Below, one piece after another: positions 41,431 to 51,102 of a stretch of 64,000 bases of DNA. The stretch spans positions 1,692,977 through 1,756,976 of the forward strand of contig NZ_PYYB01000001.1 of NCBI RefSeq assembly GCF_003044185.1, in the 5' to 3' direction. Numbering within the stretch: the stretch's first letter is position 1; each line of letters starts with the position of its first letter. The stretch is from Paraconexibacter algicola. Lineage in GTDB: Bacteria; Actinomycetota; Thermoleophilia; Solirubrobacterales; Solirubrobacteraceae. Made by a program: the position numbers and the translations under genes. The notes beneath the pieces were generated by a model. The model was not told the origin of the DNA, did not search any database, and worked only from the letters and a program-made list of their open reading frames with translations.

Positions 41431-42744
41431 GTGGAGCGGATCGGGGTGATCGGAGCGGGTCCCGCCGGGCTCGCGGCGGTGCGGGAGCTGACCGCGGCGG
41501 GGCTCGACGCGGTCGCGTTCGAGCGCGGCGCGCGGGTCGGCGGGGTGTGGACGCTGGAGGACCGGCCGACGGCCGCGTACCGCTCGCTGCACCTGATCAC
41601 GTCGCGCGAGCGCACGGAGTTCGCCGCCTTCCCGCTGCCGCCCGGGACCGCCGACTACCCGTCCCGGGACGTGGTGGGCCGCTACCTGGAGTCCTACGTC
41701 GAGCACTTCGGGCTCGCCGACCGGCTGCGGCCGGGCAGCGGCGTCGCCCGGGCCGAGCGCGACCCGGCGGGCGGCTGGACGCTCACGCTCGACGACGGCG
41801 GCACCGAGGAGGTCGACCGCCTGGTCGTCGCCAACGGGCACAACGCGGTGCCGAAGTGGCCGGAGCCCGCCTACCCGGGGGCGGACGCGTTCGCGGGCGA
41901 GCAGCTGCACGCCGTCGACTACGACGACGCGCGCGCGTTCGAGGGCCGGCGCGTCCTCGTCGTCGGCATGGGCAACAGCGCGATGGACATCGCCTCGGAC
42001 CTGTCGCTCGTCGCCGACCACGTCGTCCTGTCGGTGCGGCACGGCAGCTGGGTCGTCCCCAAGCGCCTGCTCGGCAAGCCGGCCGACCAGGTGACGAGCC
42101 CGTGGGCGGCGGTGCACGTGCCGCTCGCGCTGCGCCAGGCGGTCTCGCAGACGCTGCTGCGGCTCGTCAGCGGCCCGCCGGAGCGCTACGGGCTGCCGAA
42201 GCCGCAGCGTGGCCTGTTCGAGGACCACCCGACGATCTCCGACACGATCCTCAGCCGGATCAGCCACGGGCGGATCACGCCGCGGGGCGCGATCTCGCGG
42301 CTGGAGGCCGACGGGGTCGTGTTCGCGGACGGGGTGCGCGAGCAGCTCGACGCGATCGTCTGGTGCACGGGCTACCGGGTCGACATGCCGTTCCTGGACC
42401 CGGCGCTGCTGGGTCCCGAGCCGACCGAGCTGCCGCTGTACAAGCGGGTCTTCCACCTCGACGTGCCCGACCTGCACTTCGTCGGCTACATGCAGTCGAC
42501 GGGGTCCGCGTTCCCGATCGTCGAGCGGCAGTCCGCGCTGCTGGCCGCCGCGCTGACCGGCCGGTGGGCGCCCCCGTCCCGCGCGGAGATGGCCGCGGAC
42601 TGCGCGCGTCGCCGCGCCGACGCGGTCCGGCGCTGGGGCGACCGCGGACGGCCCGCGATGCGCGTGGACTTCGACCGCTACATGCACGAGCTGGCCGCGG
42701 AGCTCGAGGCGGGCGCCGCCCGGGTCGCGACGGTGGCGGCATGA
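41431..42744 (+). CDS. Flavin-containing monooxygenase (FMO-like)
   Basis: 437 aa from GTG 41431. First Rossmann GAGPAGLAAV at 8-17, the FMO fingerprint FAGEQLHAVDYDD (FxGxxxHxxxY) near 152, and the second nucleotide site VVGMGNSAMDIA. Then WCTGYRVDMPFLD, the usual C-terminal ATG/CTG strand motif. Oxygenates soft nucleophiles or ketones using FAD and NADPH. Its stop overlaps the SDR start (ATGA). Substrate unknown; pairing with an SDR suggests an alcohol-ketone-ester route. Confidence 0.88.
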   Translation: MERIGVIGAGPAGLAAVRELTAAGLDAVAFERGARVGGVWTLEDRPTAAYRSLHLITSRERTEFAAFPLPPGTADYPSRDVVGRYLESYVEHFGLADRLRPGSGVARAERDPAGGWTLTLDDGGTEEVDRLVVANGHNAVPKWPEPAYPGADAFAGEQLHAVDYDDARAFEGRRVLVVGMGNSAMDIASDLSLVADHVVLSVRHGSWVVPKRLLGKPADQVTSPWAAVHVPLALRQAVSQTLLRLVSGPPERYGLPKPQRGLFEDHPTISDTILSRISHGRITPRGAISRLEADGVVFADGVREQLDAIVWCTGYRVDMPFLDPALLGPEPTELPLYKRVFHLDVPDLHFVGYMQSTGSAFPIVERQSALLAAALTGRWAPPSRAEMAADCARRRADAVRRWGDRGRPAMRVDFDRYMHELAAELEAGAARVATVAA

Positions 42745-43538
42745 GGCGCGCGATCATCACCGGTGCCGGCGGCGCGTTCGGCACGGCGCTGACCGCGCAG
42801 CTGCGCGAGCGCGGCTGGCGGACGGTCGGCCTGGACCTGCGCGGCGACGGCGACGACGTCCTGGCCTGCGACGTGACCGACGAGGCGGCGGTGCCGGCCG
42901 CGGTCGCGGCGGCGGTGGAGCGCCTGGGCGGCGGGGTCGACGTGCTCGTCAACAACGCGGGGATCGGCGGCCCGGCCAGCGCGGGCGCGCCGCCCGGCGA
43001 GGTCGTGCGGCGGATGCTCGACGTGAACCTCCTCGGCGCGTGGACGGTGACCGCCGCGACGATCGACCACCTCGTCGCCTCCCGCGGCCGGGTCGTGCTG
43101 CTGGGCTCGCGGATGTCGTTCCTCGGCCTGCCGCTCGGCGCCGCCTACGGGGTCTCCAAGCGGGCGCTCGGCGCGTACGCGGACGCGCTGCGGGCCGAGT
43201 ACGGCACGCACGTCGGGGTGACGTGCGTGCACCCGGCGTTCGTGAAGACGCCGATCCACGACCGCACGCGCGAGGCGGGCCTGCAGCTGGAGGGCTTCTC
43301 CACCGAGGAGCCGATCGAGCAGGTCATCGCCACCCTCGTCCGCGCGTGCGAGGCGCCGCGGGCGCGCCGCGACCTGGCGGTGACGCGCGGCGGCGCCCTG
43401 CAGATCGCCGCCGCCCGGCACCTGCCCGCCGTGGTCGACCGCGTCGTCGCGCGGACCCTGCGCGGCCGCATCGCCGACGGCGCCCTGGACGCCGCCGAGA
43501 TCGCCCGCGGCCTGCGCGAGCGCCACGGGCGCCCCTGA
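42741..43538 (+). CDS. Short-chain dehydrogenase/reductase coupled to the FMO
   Basis: 265 aa. TGAGGAFGTA, LDLRGDGDD, VNNAGIGGP, GSRMSFLG and AYGVSKRALGAYADALRAEY with the YxxxK pair. The C-terminus (RTLRGRIADGAL) is longer than in minimal SDRs. ATG overlaps the FMO TGA, so the two are co-translated. Plausible oxidation of an alcohol to the FMO substrate. Confidence 0.88.
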   Translation: MRRAIITGAGGAFGTALTAQLRERGWRTVGLDLRGDGDDVLACDVTDEAAVPAAVAAAVERLGGGVDVLVNNAGIGGPASAGAPPGEVVRRMLDVNLLGAWTVTAATIDHLVASRGRVVLLGSRMSFLGLPLGAAYGVSKRALGAYADALRAEYGTHVGVTCVHPAFVKTPIHDRTREAGLQLEGFSTEEPIEQVIATLVRACEAPRARRDLAVTRGGALQIAAARHLPAVVDRVVARTLRGRIADGALDAAEIARGLRERHGRP

Positions 43539-43600
43539 CCCCGGGCGGCCGCGGGCGTCGCGGGTGTGCGGCCGGGGCGTGGCCTGGTCGGCGTGTGGGT

Positions 43601-43648
43601 GACCGCCGTGCGAATCCCGCGCGTGGTGGGGGGAAACGTACGGCGGTC
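43601..43648. other. Inverted repeat between convergent SDR and ADH genes
   Basis: GACCGCCGT at 43601-43609 is complemented by ACGGCGGTC at 43640-43648. It could be a long-loop terminator for the convergent genes. Confidence 0.35.
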
Positions 43649-43662
43649 GCGCCGCCGGGCGT

Positions 43663-44787
43663 TCAGAGGACGACGACCTGCCGGACGCCCTCGCCGCGCG
43701 CGAGGCGGTCGAACGCCGGGTTCAGCTCGTCGAGGCCGATGCGGTGGGTCAGCAGCTGCTCGACCGGGAGGCGGCCGGCACGGTGCAGGGCGATGAAGCG
43801 CGGGATGTCGCGCGCCGGCACGCACGATCCGAGGTAGGAGCCCTTCAGCGTGCGCTCCTCGGCGACCAGCGACACCGCCGGGATCGTCAGCATCCGGTCG
43901 GGGTGCGGCAGGCCGACCGTCACGGTCGTGCCGCCGCGGCGCGTCGCCGCGTAGGCCTGCCCGAGCACGTCGGCGTTGCCGACGGTCTCCAGGACGACGT
44001 CGGCCCCGGTCCCGCCGGTCGCGTCGCGGACCGCGGCGACGACGTCCTCGTCGGCGAGCACCGCGGCGTCGGCGCCGAGCGTGCGCGCGAGGTCGAGCTT
44101 CTCCTGCACGCGGTCGACGACGACGATCCGCCCCGCCCCGCACAGCACGGCCCCGAGCAGCGCGGCGAGCCCGACGCCGCCGAGCCCGAACACGGCGACC
44201 GAGTCACCCGGACGGATCTGGGCGCCGTAGACCGCCGCGCCCACGCCGGTGAGCACCGCGCAGCCGAACAGCGCCCCGAGGTCGTACGGGAGCGCCGGGT
44301 CGATCCGCACCGCGGAGCGCTCGGAGACCACCACGTGCTCGGCGAACGCGCTGACACCGAGGTGGTGGTGCATCACGTCGTCCCCCGGGGAGACCCAGCG
44401 CCGCTCGCCGCTGAGCAGCGTGCCCGCGGCGTTCGCGGCGGCGCCCGGCTCGCACAGCGCGGCGCGCCCGTCCTGGCAGGGTCCGCACGCCCCGCAGACG
44501 GGCACGAACGCGAGCGCCACGTGGTCGCCGACCGAGAACGCGGAGCGCCCGCCGACCGCGACGACCTCGCCGGCCGCCTCGTGGCCCAGCGCCATCGGCA
44601 TCACCCGCGGGCGCGACCCGTCGATCACCGACAGGTCGGAGTGGCAGAGCCCGGCGGCGTGCACGCGCACGAGCAGCTCGCCCGGACCGGGCGGCGCGAG
44701 CTCCAGCTCGGTGACGGTCAGCGGCGCGGAGGTCGCGTACGGGGCGGGCAGTCCCATCTCCCGCAGGACGGCGGCACGGGTGCGCAT
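43663..44787 (-). CDS. Zinc-dependent medium-chain alcohol dehydrogenase
   Basis: 374 aa from ATG 44787. Catalytic zinc ligands Cys48 (GLCHSD) and His69-Glu70 (GHE). Structural zinc cysteines 98, 101, 104 and 112 (CGACGPCQDGRAALC). Cofactor site VFGLGGVGLAALLG, then VVVDRVQEK with an Asp favouring NAD. Class III/benzyl-alcohol-type layout. TGATG overlap with the upstream thioesterase indicates one transcript. Substrate unknown. Confidence 0.92.
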   Translation of the reverse strand: MRTRAAVLREMGLPAPYATSAPLTVTELELAPPGPGELLVRVHAAGLCHSDLSVIDGSRPRVMPMALGHEAAGEVVAVGGRSAFSVGDHVALAFVPVCGACGPCQDGRAALCEPGAAANAAGTLLSGERRWVSPGDDVMHHHLGVSAFAEHVVVSERSAVRIDPALPYDLGALFGCAVLTGVGAAVYGAQIRPGDSVAVFGLGGVGLAALLGAVLCGAGRIVVVDRVQEKLDLARTLGADAAVLADEDVVAAVRDATGGTGADVVLETVGNADVLGQAYAATRRGGTTVTVGLPHPDRMLTIPAVSLVAEERTLKGSYLGSCVPARDIPRFIALHRAGRLPVEQLLTHRIGLDELNPAFDRLARGEGVRQVVVL

Positions 44788-45206
44788 CAGACCTGCACCT
44801 CCAGCTGCTCCAGCGCGCGGCGCAGCTCGTCGGGGATCGGGGTGGACCGGCGCGACGCGCGGTCGACGAACACGTGCACGAACCAGCCCTCCGCCTGCGG
44901 CTCCTCGGCGCCCTCGCGGAACAGGCCGATCTCGTAGCGCACGCTCGAGCTGCCGAGCTTGCCGACGCGCAGCGCCGCCTCGACCGTCTCCGGGAACGCG
45001 AACGGGCCCTTGTAGGAGCAGTGCGACTCGGCGCAGAGGCCGATGACGTCGCCCTCGTGGATGTCGAGGCCGCCCTGGGCGATCAGCCACTGGTTGATGA
45101 CCGTGTCGAAGAACGCGTAGTACTGGACGTTGTTGACGTGCCCGTAGACGTCGTTGTCCGCCCACCGGGTGGGGATCTGGGCGACGTGGGCGTAGCCGGA
45201 GCGCAT
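44787..45206 (-). CDS. YbgC-like acyl-CoA thioesterase (hotdog)
   Basis: 139 aa from ATG 45206. 4HBT signature [20 protein letters not shown] at 14-33 with the catalytic Asp, then [20 protein letters not shown] and [21 protein letters not shown] at 45219-45214, seven bases upstream, suggests a leaderless mRNA shared with the alcohol dehydrogenase. Likely hydrolyses a short or aromatic acyl-CoA. Confidence 0.87.
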   Translation of the reverse strand: MRSGYAHVAQIPTRWADNDVYGHVNNVQYYAFFDTVINQWLIAQGGLDIHEGDVIGLCAESHCSYKGPFAFPETVEAALRVGKLGSSSVRYEIGLFREGAEEPQAEGWFVHVFVDRASRRSTPIPDELRRALEQLEVQV

Positions 45207-45213
45207 GGACGCC

Positions 45214-45219
45214 AGGCTA
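45214..45219 (-). promoter_or_regulatory. -10 box of the thioesterase-ADH operon
   Basis: TAGCCT (minus strand) seven bases before ATG 45206. Confidence 0.45.
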
Positions 45220-45264
45220 CCCGCACGCGGTTCGCGGCCGCGGGGTCCGGGCATCACCGGGCGG

Positions 45265-46410
45265 ATGACGGCGCACGAGCTCGCGACCCCCACGATCCAG
45301 GACGCGGTCGGCGCGTTCGTCGACGAGGTGGTGCTGCCGCACGTCGCCGACTGGGACCGCGACGACGTGCTCCCCGACACGGCCTGGGAGCAGCTCGTCG
45401 CGCTCGGCGTGCCCGGCGCGCTCGTGCCCGTCGAGCACGGCGGTGCCGGCCGCACGGTCGCCTCGATGGTGCCGGTGTGGCGGACGCTGTCACAGGGCTG
45501 GATCTCGCTGACCGGGGCGGTCAACCCGACCGGTCTGGCGACCGCGCTGCTCGTGCGCGACGGCACCCCGGCGCAGCGGGAGCGCTGGCTGCCCCGGTTC
45601 GCCGACGGGACCGCGCACGCCGCGTTCTCGATCACCGAGCCGCAGGCGGGCAGCGACCTCGCCCGCCTCGAGACGACCGCGACTCCCGAGCGCGACGGCC
45701 TCACGCTCCGCGGGCGCAAGCGCTGGGTCGCGGGCGGGGTCAGCGCCGACGTCGTGTTCCTGCTCGCCCGCGTCGACGGCGAGCTGTCGTGCGTCGTGCT
45801 GCCCGCCGACGGGCGCGGCACCGCGAGCTGGCAGGTCGACGAGATCGACAAGGTCGGCTACCGCGGGGTCGAGTCCGCCGCCTACCGCTTCGCCGCGCAC
45901 CACGAGCCGACCGCGGAGATCCTTGGCGGCCCCGACCGCGTGGGGGCCGGGGCCCGGCAGATGCTCGGGGCGCTCGGCGTCGGCCGGGTGAACGTCGCCT
46001 GCCGTGCGCTGGGCATCGTCGACCGGGCGCTCGCCGTCGCGCTGCAGGAGTCGACCGGCCGGGAGATCGGGGACGGCCTGCTCGGCGACCACACGCACGT
46101 CCAGCTGCGCGTCGGCGAGCTGCGCGCGCGGCTGATGGCGGCCGAGTCGCTGACCGAGCGGGCCGCGTTCGCCGTCGACGAGGAGGCCGAGAACGCGCGC
46201 GAGCTGTCGACCGCCGCGAAGGTCGTCGCCTCGGACACCGCGGTCTGGGCCGTCGATCTCGCCGCGCGCCTGTCCGCGAGCCGCTCCTACCGTGCCGGGG
46301 ACGAGCTCGCGCGGCTGCGTCGCGACGCGCCGCAGACGCAGATCGGGGAGGGCGCCAACGACGCGCTCCTGCTGGCGCTGGGCCGCGGGGAGATCGCCGG
46401 GGCGAGCTGA
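45265..46410 (+). CDS. Acyl-CoA dehydrogenase
   Basis: 381 aa from ATG 45265. Core flavin contacts [17 protein letters not shown] and [37 protein letters not shown] helix follows, then the C-terminal [19 protein letters not shown] with the Glu at the usual position. Divergent to the thioesterase/ADH operon, 58 bp apart. Substrate unknown. Confidence 0.87.
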   Translation: MTAHELATPTIQDAVGAFVDEVVLPHVADWDRDDVLPDTAWEQLVALGVPGALVPVEHGGAGRTVASMVPVWRTLSQGWISLTGAVNPTGLATALLVRDGTPAQRERWLPRFADGTAHAAFSITEPQAGSDLARLETTATPERDGLTLRGRKRWVAGGVSADVVFLLARVDGELSCVVLPADGRGTASWQVDEIDKVGYRGVESAAYRFAAHHEPTAEILGGPDRVGAGARQMLGALGVGRVNVACRALGIVDRALAVALQESTGREIGDGLLGDHTHVQLRVGELRARLMAAESLTERAAFAVDEEAENARELSTAAKVVASDTAVWAVDLAARLSASRSYRAGDELARLRRDAPQTQIGEGANDALLLALGRGEIAGAS

Positions 46411-46423
46411 GGCCGACGGCGGG

Positions 46424-46885
46424 TCAGACCGCGGCGGACAGCCCGCCGGGCCGGTGGTGCTGCAGCGCCACCGCGTGCAGCTCCTCGTCGGCCACGTCGA
46501 GCGCGAACCAGACGCGGGTGCCGCCGTCGGCGTCCACGCCCCACTCCTGGGCGAGGGTGGCGACGAGGTGCACGCCCCAGCCGGAGCCCTGCGTCGGGTC
46601 CGGCCGGGAGGGGTCGGGCTCGAAGCCCTCGCCGTCGTCGCGGACCTCGACGACGAGCCGGCCGCGCTCGCGGCGGATCTGCACGCGGACGGCGGTCCCG
46701 GCGCCGTGACGGACCGCGTTGGTGACGACCTCGGACATCAGCAGCCGCGCCCGCTGTCGCACGTCGGGCGGCAGCGCGGGCTCCACCGTGTCGATCAGCG
46801 CGCGCGCGTACGCGACCGACTGCGGGGCCGCGGCGAGCGTGCGATCGACCTGGGCGGGGCGGGCCATCTCCCCGGTCGTTCCCAT
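46424..46885 (-). CDS. Anti-sigma-type serine kinase ATPase (RsbW/HATPase_c_2)
   Basis: 153 aa from ATG 46885. GHKL ATPase fold: N-box RLLMSEVVTNAVRHG, G1 VRDDGEGF and GSGWGVHLVATLAQEWG. No membrane segment or His-kinase dimerisation domain. Such stand-alone ATPases bind and phosphorylate anti-sigma antagonists in stress or sporulation-type switches. No sigma factor or antagonist gene lies next to it here. Confidence 0.83.
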   Translation of the reverse strand: MGTTGEMARPAQVDRTLAAAPQSVAYARALIDTVEPALPPDVRQRARLLMSEVVTNAVRHGAGTAVRVQIRRERGRLVVEVRDDGEGFEPDPSRPDPTQGSGWGVHLVATLAQEWGVDADGGTRVWFALDVADEELHAVALQHHRPGGLSAAV

Positions 46886-46926
46886 TCGCGCCCGTCTTGA
46901 ACATCATCCGCGCATTCTGCAGCGGT

Positions 46927-47700
46927 TCATCCGCAGCCCGACCAGCCGCCGTCGAGGGGGATGACGGTCCCGGTGAGGTACGCCCCCGCGCGCGAGGACA
47001 GGAAGATCGTCAGCCCGGCCGCGTCCTCGTCGCTGCCGATCCGTCCCAGCGGGACCTGGGCCGCGACGGCGGCGCGCCCCTCCTCGCTGCTGAGCAGGAA
47101 CGCGGTCATCTTGCTCTCGAACGGGCCCGGGGCGATCGCGTTGACCGTGATCTGCTCGCCCGCGAGCCGCTTGGCGAGGTGCCGCGTCAGCATGTGCACG
47201 GCCGCCTTCGAGGCGCTGTAGGAGTAGTTCTCGGTGAGCGGGACCTTGATCCCGTCGACCGATCCGATGTTGATGACCCGGCCCGGGTCCTCGGCGCTGG
47301 CGGCGGCGCGCAGCTGCGGCAGCAGCGCGACGGTGAGGTGGAAGATCCCCTCGACGTTCACGTGGCTGACGCGGTCCCAGCCGGACTGCGGGAACTCCTC
47401 CAGCGGCGCGCCCCAGGTGGCGCCCGCGTTGTTGACGAGCACGTCGAGCCGGTCGGTGCGCTCGCGCACCGCGTCGGCGAGCGCGACCGCCCCCTCCTGC
47501 GTGGAGACGTCCGCGACGATCGCCTCGGCGCCGATCTCCTGCGCGGCGGCGACGATGTCGGCCTCCTTGCGGGAGGAGACGAGGACGCGCGCGCCCGCGT
47601 CGACGAGGCCGCGCGCGATCATCAGGCCGATGCCGCGCGAGCCGCCGGTGACGAGCGCGACCTTGCCACGGACGTCGAAGAGCTCAGTGCTGGGGATCAT
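46927..47700 (-). CDS. Short-chain dehydrogenase/reductase
   Basis: 257 aa from ATG 47700, overlapping the MFS stop by 17 bp. TGGSRGIGLM, VSSRKEAD (Arg/Lys after strand 2 suggests NADP), VNNAGATWGAPLEEF, GSVDGIKVPL, YSASKAAVHM and a VIPLDGGWSGCG end. Resembles FabG-like or rhamnolipid-type 3-ketoacyl reductases. Last gene of the 50118-46927 set. Confidence 0.88.
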   Translation of the reverse strand: MIPSTELFDVRGKVALVTGGSRGIGLMIARGLVDAGARVLVSSRKEADIVAAAQEIGAEAIVADVSTQEGAVALADAVRERTDRLDVLVNNAGATWGAPLEEFPQSGWDRVSHVNVEGIFHLTVALLPQLRAAASAEDPGRVINIGSVDGIKVPLTENYSYSASKAAVHMLTRHLAKRLAGEQITVNAIAPGPFESKMTAFLLSSEEGRAAVAAQVPLGRIGSDEDAAGLTIFLSSRAGAYLTGTVIPLDGGWSGCG

Positions 47701-48853
47701 GGGCGGCATCCTCGCGCACCCAGGCGAGGAAGGCCACGACCGCGAACGCGGCGCCCAGCGCGACGACCGCCCCCCAACCCGCGAGCGCGTACGCGGCCGC
47801 CGCACCGGCCGACCCGACCGCGCCCCAGAGGAAGTTGTGCGCCATGTAGGCGGTGTTCAGCCGCGAGCGCGCCTCTGGCCGCAGCGTGAAGATCGCGGCC
47901 TGGTTGGAGATGTGCTGGCCCTGGACGCCGAGGTCGAGCACGACGATCCCGGCGATCACCGCGGCCAGCGACGAGCGGCCGAACGCGAGCAGCGCCCAGC
48001 CGAGCAGCACGCACGCCCAGAACCCGCCGGTGGCCTCGCGCAGCCGGCCGCGGTCGGCGAACCGCCCGGCCGCCTGCGCGGACAGCGCGCCCGCGAGCCC
48101 GAAGAGCCCGAAGAGGCCGACGGTGGCGTCCCCGTAGTCGTAGGGGGCGTCGGTCAGCAGGAACGTCAGCGACGTCCACAGCACGCTGAAGGTCGCCATC
48201 CCGGCGGCCCCGTAGAGCATCCGGCGGCGCAGCAGCGGCTCCTCCCGGACGAGTCCAGGGATCGAGCGCAGCAGCCCGCGGTAGCCGCCCTCCACCTGGG
48301 CGGCGATCCGCTGGCGCGGCAGCGCCCGCCAGAGGACGAGCGCGAGCACGAGCATCAGGACGGCGGCGGCCGCGTAGACCGACCGCCAGCCGAACGCGTG
48401 CGACAGCACGCCGCTGACGGTCCGGGCGGCGAGGATGCCGATGAGCAGGCCGCTCATGACGGTGCCGACGACGCGCCCGGACTCCTCGGGCGGGGCGAGC
48501 GTCGCGGCCATCGGCACGAGCACCTGCGCGACGACCGCGGTGACCCCGACGGCCCCGAGGGCGGCGGCGAGCACGGCGAACGACGGAGCCGCCGCGGTGA
48601 GCGCGAGCGCGAGGGCGCACGCGAGCAGCAGCCGGACGATCAGCGCGCGCCGCTCGAGCAGGTCGCCGAGCGGGACGATCAGCACGAGCCCGGCGGCGTA
48701 CCCGAGCTGGGTGGCGGTGACGACGACGCCGGCGAGGCCGGTGCTGACGTCGAGCTTGCCGGCGATCGTGTCGAGCAGCGGCTGCGCGTAGTAGAGGTTC
48801 GCGACGGCGGCACCGCACACGACCGCGAGCAGGAGGACGAGCCGGCGGCTCAC
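47684..48853 (-). CDS. MFS transporter
   Basis: 389 aa from GTG 48853 (GTGA overlap with the esterase stop). About 11-12 hydrophobic helices, with GDLLERRALIVR as the loop 2-3 motif and FADRGRLRE in the symmetrical position. No obvious substrate signature; a DHA1-type exporter is the best guess. Co-translated with a membrane esterase and an SDR, so export of a modified lipid or alcohol is conceivable. Confidence 0.87.
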   Translation of the reverse strand: MSRRLVLLLAVVCGAAVANLYYAQPLLDTIAGKLDVSTGLAGVVVTATQLGYAAGLVLIVPLGDLLERRALIVRLLLACALALALTAAAPSFAVLAAALGAVGVTAVVAQVLVPMAATLAPPEESGRVVGTVMSGLLIGILAARTVSGVLSHAFGWRSVYAAAAVLMLVLALVLWRALPRQRIAAQVEGGYRGLLRSIPGLVREEPLLRRRMLYGAAGMATFSVLWTSLTFLLTDAPYDYGDATVGLFGLFGLAGALSAQAAGRFADRGRLREATGGFWACVLLGWALLAFGRSSLAAVIAGIVVLDLGVQGQHISNQAAIFTLRPEARSRLNTAYMAHNFLWGAVGSAGAAAAYALAGWGAVVALGAAFAVVAFLAWVREDAAHDPQH

Positions 48854-50118
48854 TCCGTCAGCGCCTCGGCCACGTCCCCCTCGACGGCGTGCCGGTCGCC
48901 CCCGGCGTCGCGGCGCGCGTGGATCGTCCGCAGGAAGCGCTCGATCGTCTCGACCACGGGCGCGGTGCGCCACGAGGGGATGACGTCGAAGGCGTGCTCG
49001 CCCCCCGCGAGCTCGACGTACGCGACCGGGGCGCGCGACACGGCGCGCAGCTCCTCGACGAACGTGCGCGCCTGCACGACGGGGATCAGCGAGTCCGCGT
49101 CCCCGTGCACGACGAGCATCGGCGGCGCGTCGGCGGTCATCCGGTGGCGTGGCGAGGCGGCGCGGAAGGCGTCGGGGTCGCGGGCCAGGCGTCGCTTCAG
49201 CACGAGCGGCTCGAGCACCCACGGGTGCAGCAGCGGCAGGCTCGTGCGCTCCTCGTCGACGAAGTCGTAGACGCCGTAGAACGGCACCGCCGCCTGCACG
49301 GTGGTGTCCGCGTCCTCGAAGCCGGGCTGCAGGAGCGGGTCGTTCGGCGTCAGCGCGGCGAGCGCGCTGAGGTGCCCGCCGGCGCTGCCGCCGGTGATCG
49401 CGACGAAGTCGGGGTCGACGCCGTACTCGTCGGCGTGCTCGCGCACCCAGGCGATCGCCCGCTTGACGTCGACGACGTGGTCGGGCCAGGTCGCGAACGG
49501 CGAGAGCCGGTAGTCGATGTTGAACCCGACCCAGCCGCAGCGCGCGAGGTGGTTGAGCAGCGGGATGCCCTGCTCCTTGCGGCTGCCGAGCACCCAGCCG
49601 CCGCCGTGGACCTGCACGATCGCGGGGCGCCGCACGCCAGGAGCGGGGTCCTCGCGCGGGAGGTAGACGTCCAGGCGCCGCGGCCGCTCGTCGTCGTCGG
49701 TGTAGGGGACGCCGCGGACGTGCCGCACGTCGCGCGCGCGGAGCATCAGCAGCGGGAGGGCGATCTCGCGCCGGGGCACGCGGTGGGTCGTGTCCTCGTC
49801 GTCGAGGTCGAGCTCGGCGACCTGCCCGGCGACCGACACGCGCGCGCCGCGGGCGGTCAGCGTCCACGCGATCCCGACCGTCGCGGACGCGAGCACGAGG
49901 ACCGCGCCGACGATGCCGGTCGGCTCGTCGAGCGCCCCGAGGGCGGCGAGCAACGCGGTCAGCAGCAGCCCCCCGACGACGAGCAGCGGGGTGAGCTCCC
50001 GCGCGACCCAGGAGGCGGGCCAGCGCACGAGGATTGTCCACCAGACGTGCCGGGGCCGGCGCGCGTTGAGCACGAGCGCGACGGACAGCAGGCCGAAGAG
50101 CAGCAGCAGGATCGACAC
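48850..50118 (-). CDS. Membrane-anchored carboxylesterase (LipQ-like)
   Basis: 422 aa. N-terminal hydrophobic helices at about 1-20 and 43-95, then an HSL/LipQ-type alpha/beta hydrolase. Oxyanion motif QVHGGGWVLGSRKEQG, nucleophile elbow ITGGSAGGHL, Asp in VVHGDADSLIP and His in GGEHAFDVIP. Length and order resemble mycobacterial LipQ (about 421 aa), which in mycobacteria sits beside the PlsC/WS-DGAT genes; here it is about 9 kb away. Likely hydrolyses short-chain esters at the membrane. Confidence 0.88.
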   Translation of the reverse strand: MSILLLLFGLLSVALVLNARRPRHVWWTILVRWPASWVARELTPLLVVGGLLLTALLAALGALDEPTGIVGAVLVLASATVGIAWTLTARGARVSVAGQVAELDLDDEDTTHRVPRREIALPLLMLRARDVRHVRGVPYTDDDERPRRLDVYLPREDPAPGVRRPAIVQVHGGGWVLGSRKEQGIPLLNHLARCGWVGFNIDYRLSPFATWPDHVVDVKRAIAWVREHADEYGVDPDFVAITGGSAGGHLSALAALTPNDPLLQPGFEDADTTVQAAVPFYGVYDFVDEERTSLPLLHPWVLEPLVLKRRLARDPDAFRAASPRHRMTADAPPMLVVHGDADSLIPVVQARTFVEELRAVSRAPVAYVELAGGEHAFDVIPSWRTAPVVETIERFLRTIHARRDAGGDRHAVEGDVAEALTE

Positions 50119-50120
50119 GG

Positions 50121-50675
50121 TCAGGGCTGCTCCTCGTCGATGATCCCCAGGCCCAGGGCGGCGGCGAGCACGGGGGCGTGCTCGAGCAGGTCGCCCCAGG
50201 GCAGCCGGGCGCCGCGGAGCCCCTCGATCCCGCGCACGCCCTCGAGCCGGCAGCCGCGCAGCTCCACGCGCGAGCAGCTCGCGCCTTCGAAGTCGGCGCT
50301 GCCCAGGTCGCAGTCCACGAACGCGACGGAGTGCAGCCGCGCGCCCGCGAAGGAGCTGTCCCGCAGCACGCAGTCCTCGAACACGACGCGCTCCATCGTC
50401 ACCTGCGCGAAGGTCGCGAGGTCGACCCGGCAGTCGCGCACGACGACGTCGCGCAGGCGCGTGCCCATGAGCATGGCGCCGGTGCCGCGGCAGCGGTGGA
50501 CCTCCAGGCGCGTGACGTGGGCGCGGCGCGCGTCGACGTTCGCGAGGTCGCAGTCGCGCAGGACCGTGTCGACGAGGCTCACGCCGAGGAACCGCTGGCC
50601 GGCGTACCGGTCGGTGACCACGGGGGCGTCGTCCTCGGGCGCGACCGGGGTCGCGGGGCGGGCGGGGACGGCCAC
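50121..50675 (-). CDS. Pentapeptide-repeat protein
   Basis: 184 aa from GTG 50675, six bases after a TACGCT box (leaderless). Degenerate A(D/N)Lxx repeats cover about 30-150: VSLVDTVLRDCDLANVDARR, VVVRDCRVDLATFAQVTMER, VAFVDCDLGSADFEGAS, VELRGCRLEGV. A regular quadrilateral beta-helix is expected. The sequence is unusually rich in Cys within repeats. Function unknown. Confidence 0.78.
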   Translation of the reverse strand: MAVPARPATPVAPEDDAPVVTDRYAGQRFLGVSLVDTVLRDCDLANVDARRAHVTRLEVHRCRGTGAMLMGTRLRDVVVRDCRVDLATFAQVTMERVVFEDCVLRDSSFAGARLHSVAFVDCDLGSADFEGASCSRVELRGCRLEGVRGIEGLRGARLPWGDLLEHAPVLAAALGLGIIDEEQP

Positions 50676-50679
50676 GGGT

Positions 50680-51078
50680 TCAGCGTACCGGGGGCCGATG
50701 GCGGGCCAGCTCGGCGGCGGCGGTGTCGCGGTCGCCGAAGGCGCGCATGTCGTGGATGCGCCCGTCGCCGTCGGTGCGGTAGGTGAAGTGCAGGTGCTCG
50801 GCGAGGAGGGTCTGCTCGTCGTCTGCGATGCGCCGGTGCCCGGCGACGAGAACGCCTTCACCGTGCGGCTCGAACGTGAACGGGGCGGCGATGAACCGCT
50901 CGTCGCGCGCGTCGAACGAGGCGAAGAACGCGCGGATGCCGTCGTGCCCGTCGAACCGCTGGCCGTCGGCGGCGACGAAGACGGCGTCGGGGGCGACGAC
51001 CTCGAGCGCGGCGTCGGGCCCGCCCTCGCGCAGGAGGACCCACATGCGGCGGACGATCTCGAGCGGCTCCCGGGTCAC
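50680..51078 (-). CDS. NTF2/SnoaL-like protein
   Basis: 132 aa from GTG 51078. Cone-shaped alpha+beta pattern: a first helix EPLEIVRRMWVLLREG, then AALEVVAPDAVFVAADGQRF, GHDGIRAFFASFDARDERFI and VLVAGHRRIADDEQTLLAEH, ending in a conserved HFTYRTDGDGRIHDMRAFGD. Either binds or isomerises a small molecule. TAGGCT lies ten bases upstream. Confidence 0.78.
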   Translation of the reverse strand: MTREPLEIVRRMWVLLREGGPDAALEVVAPDAVFVAADGQRFDGHDGIRAFFASFDARDERFIAAPFTFEPHGEGVLVAGHRRIADDEQTLLAEHLHFTYRTDGDGRIHDMRAFGDRDTAAAELARHRPPVR

Positions 51079-51102
51079 GCTGCCCGGGAGCCTACCCCCG
51101 GA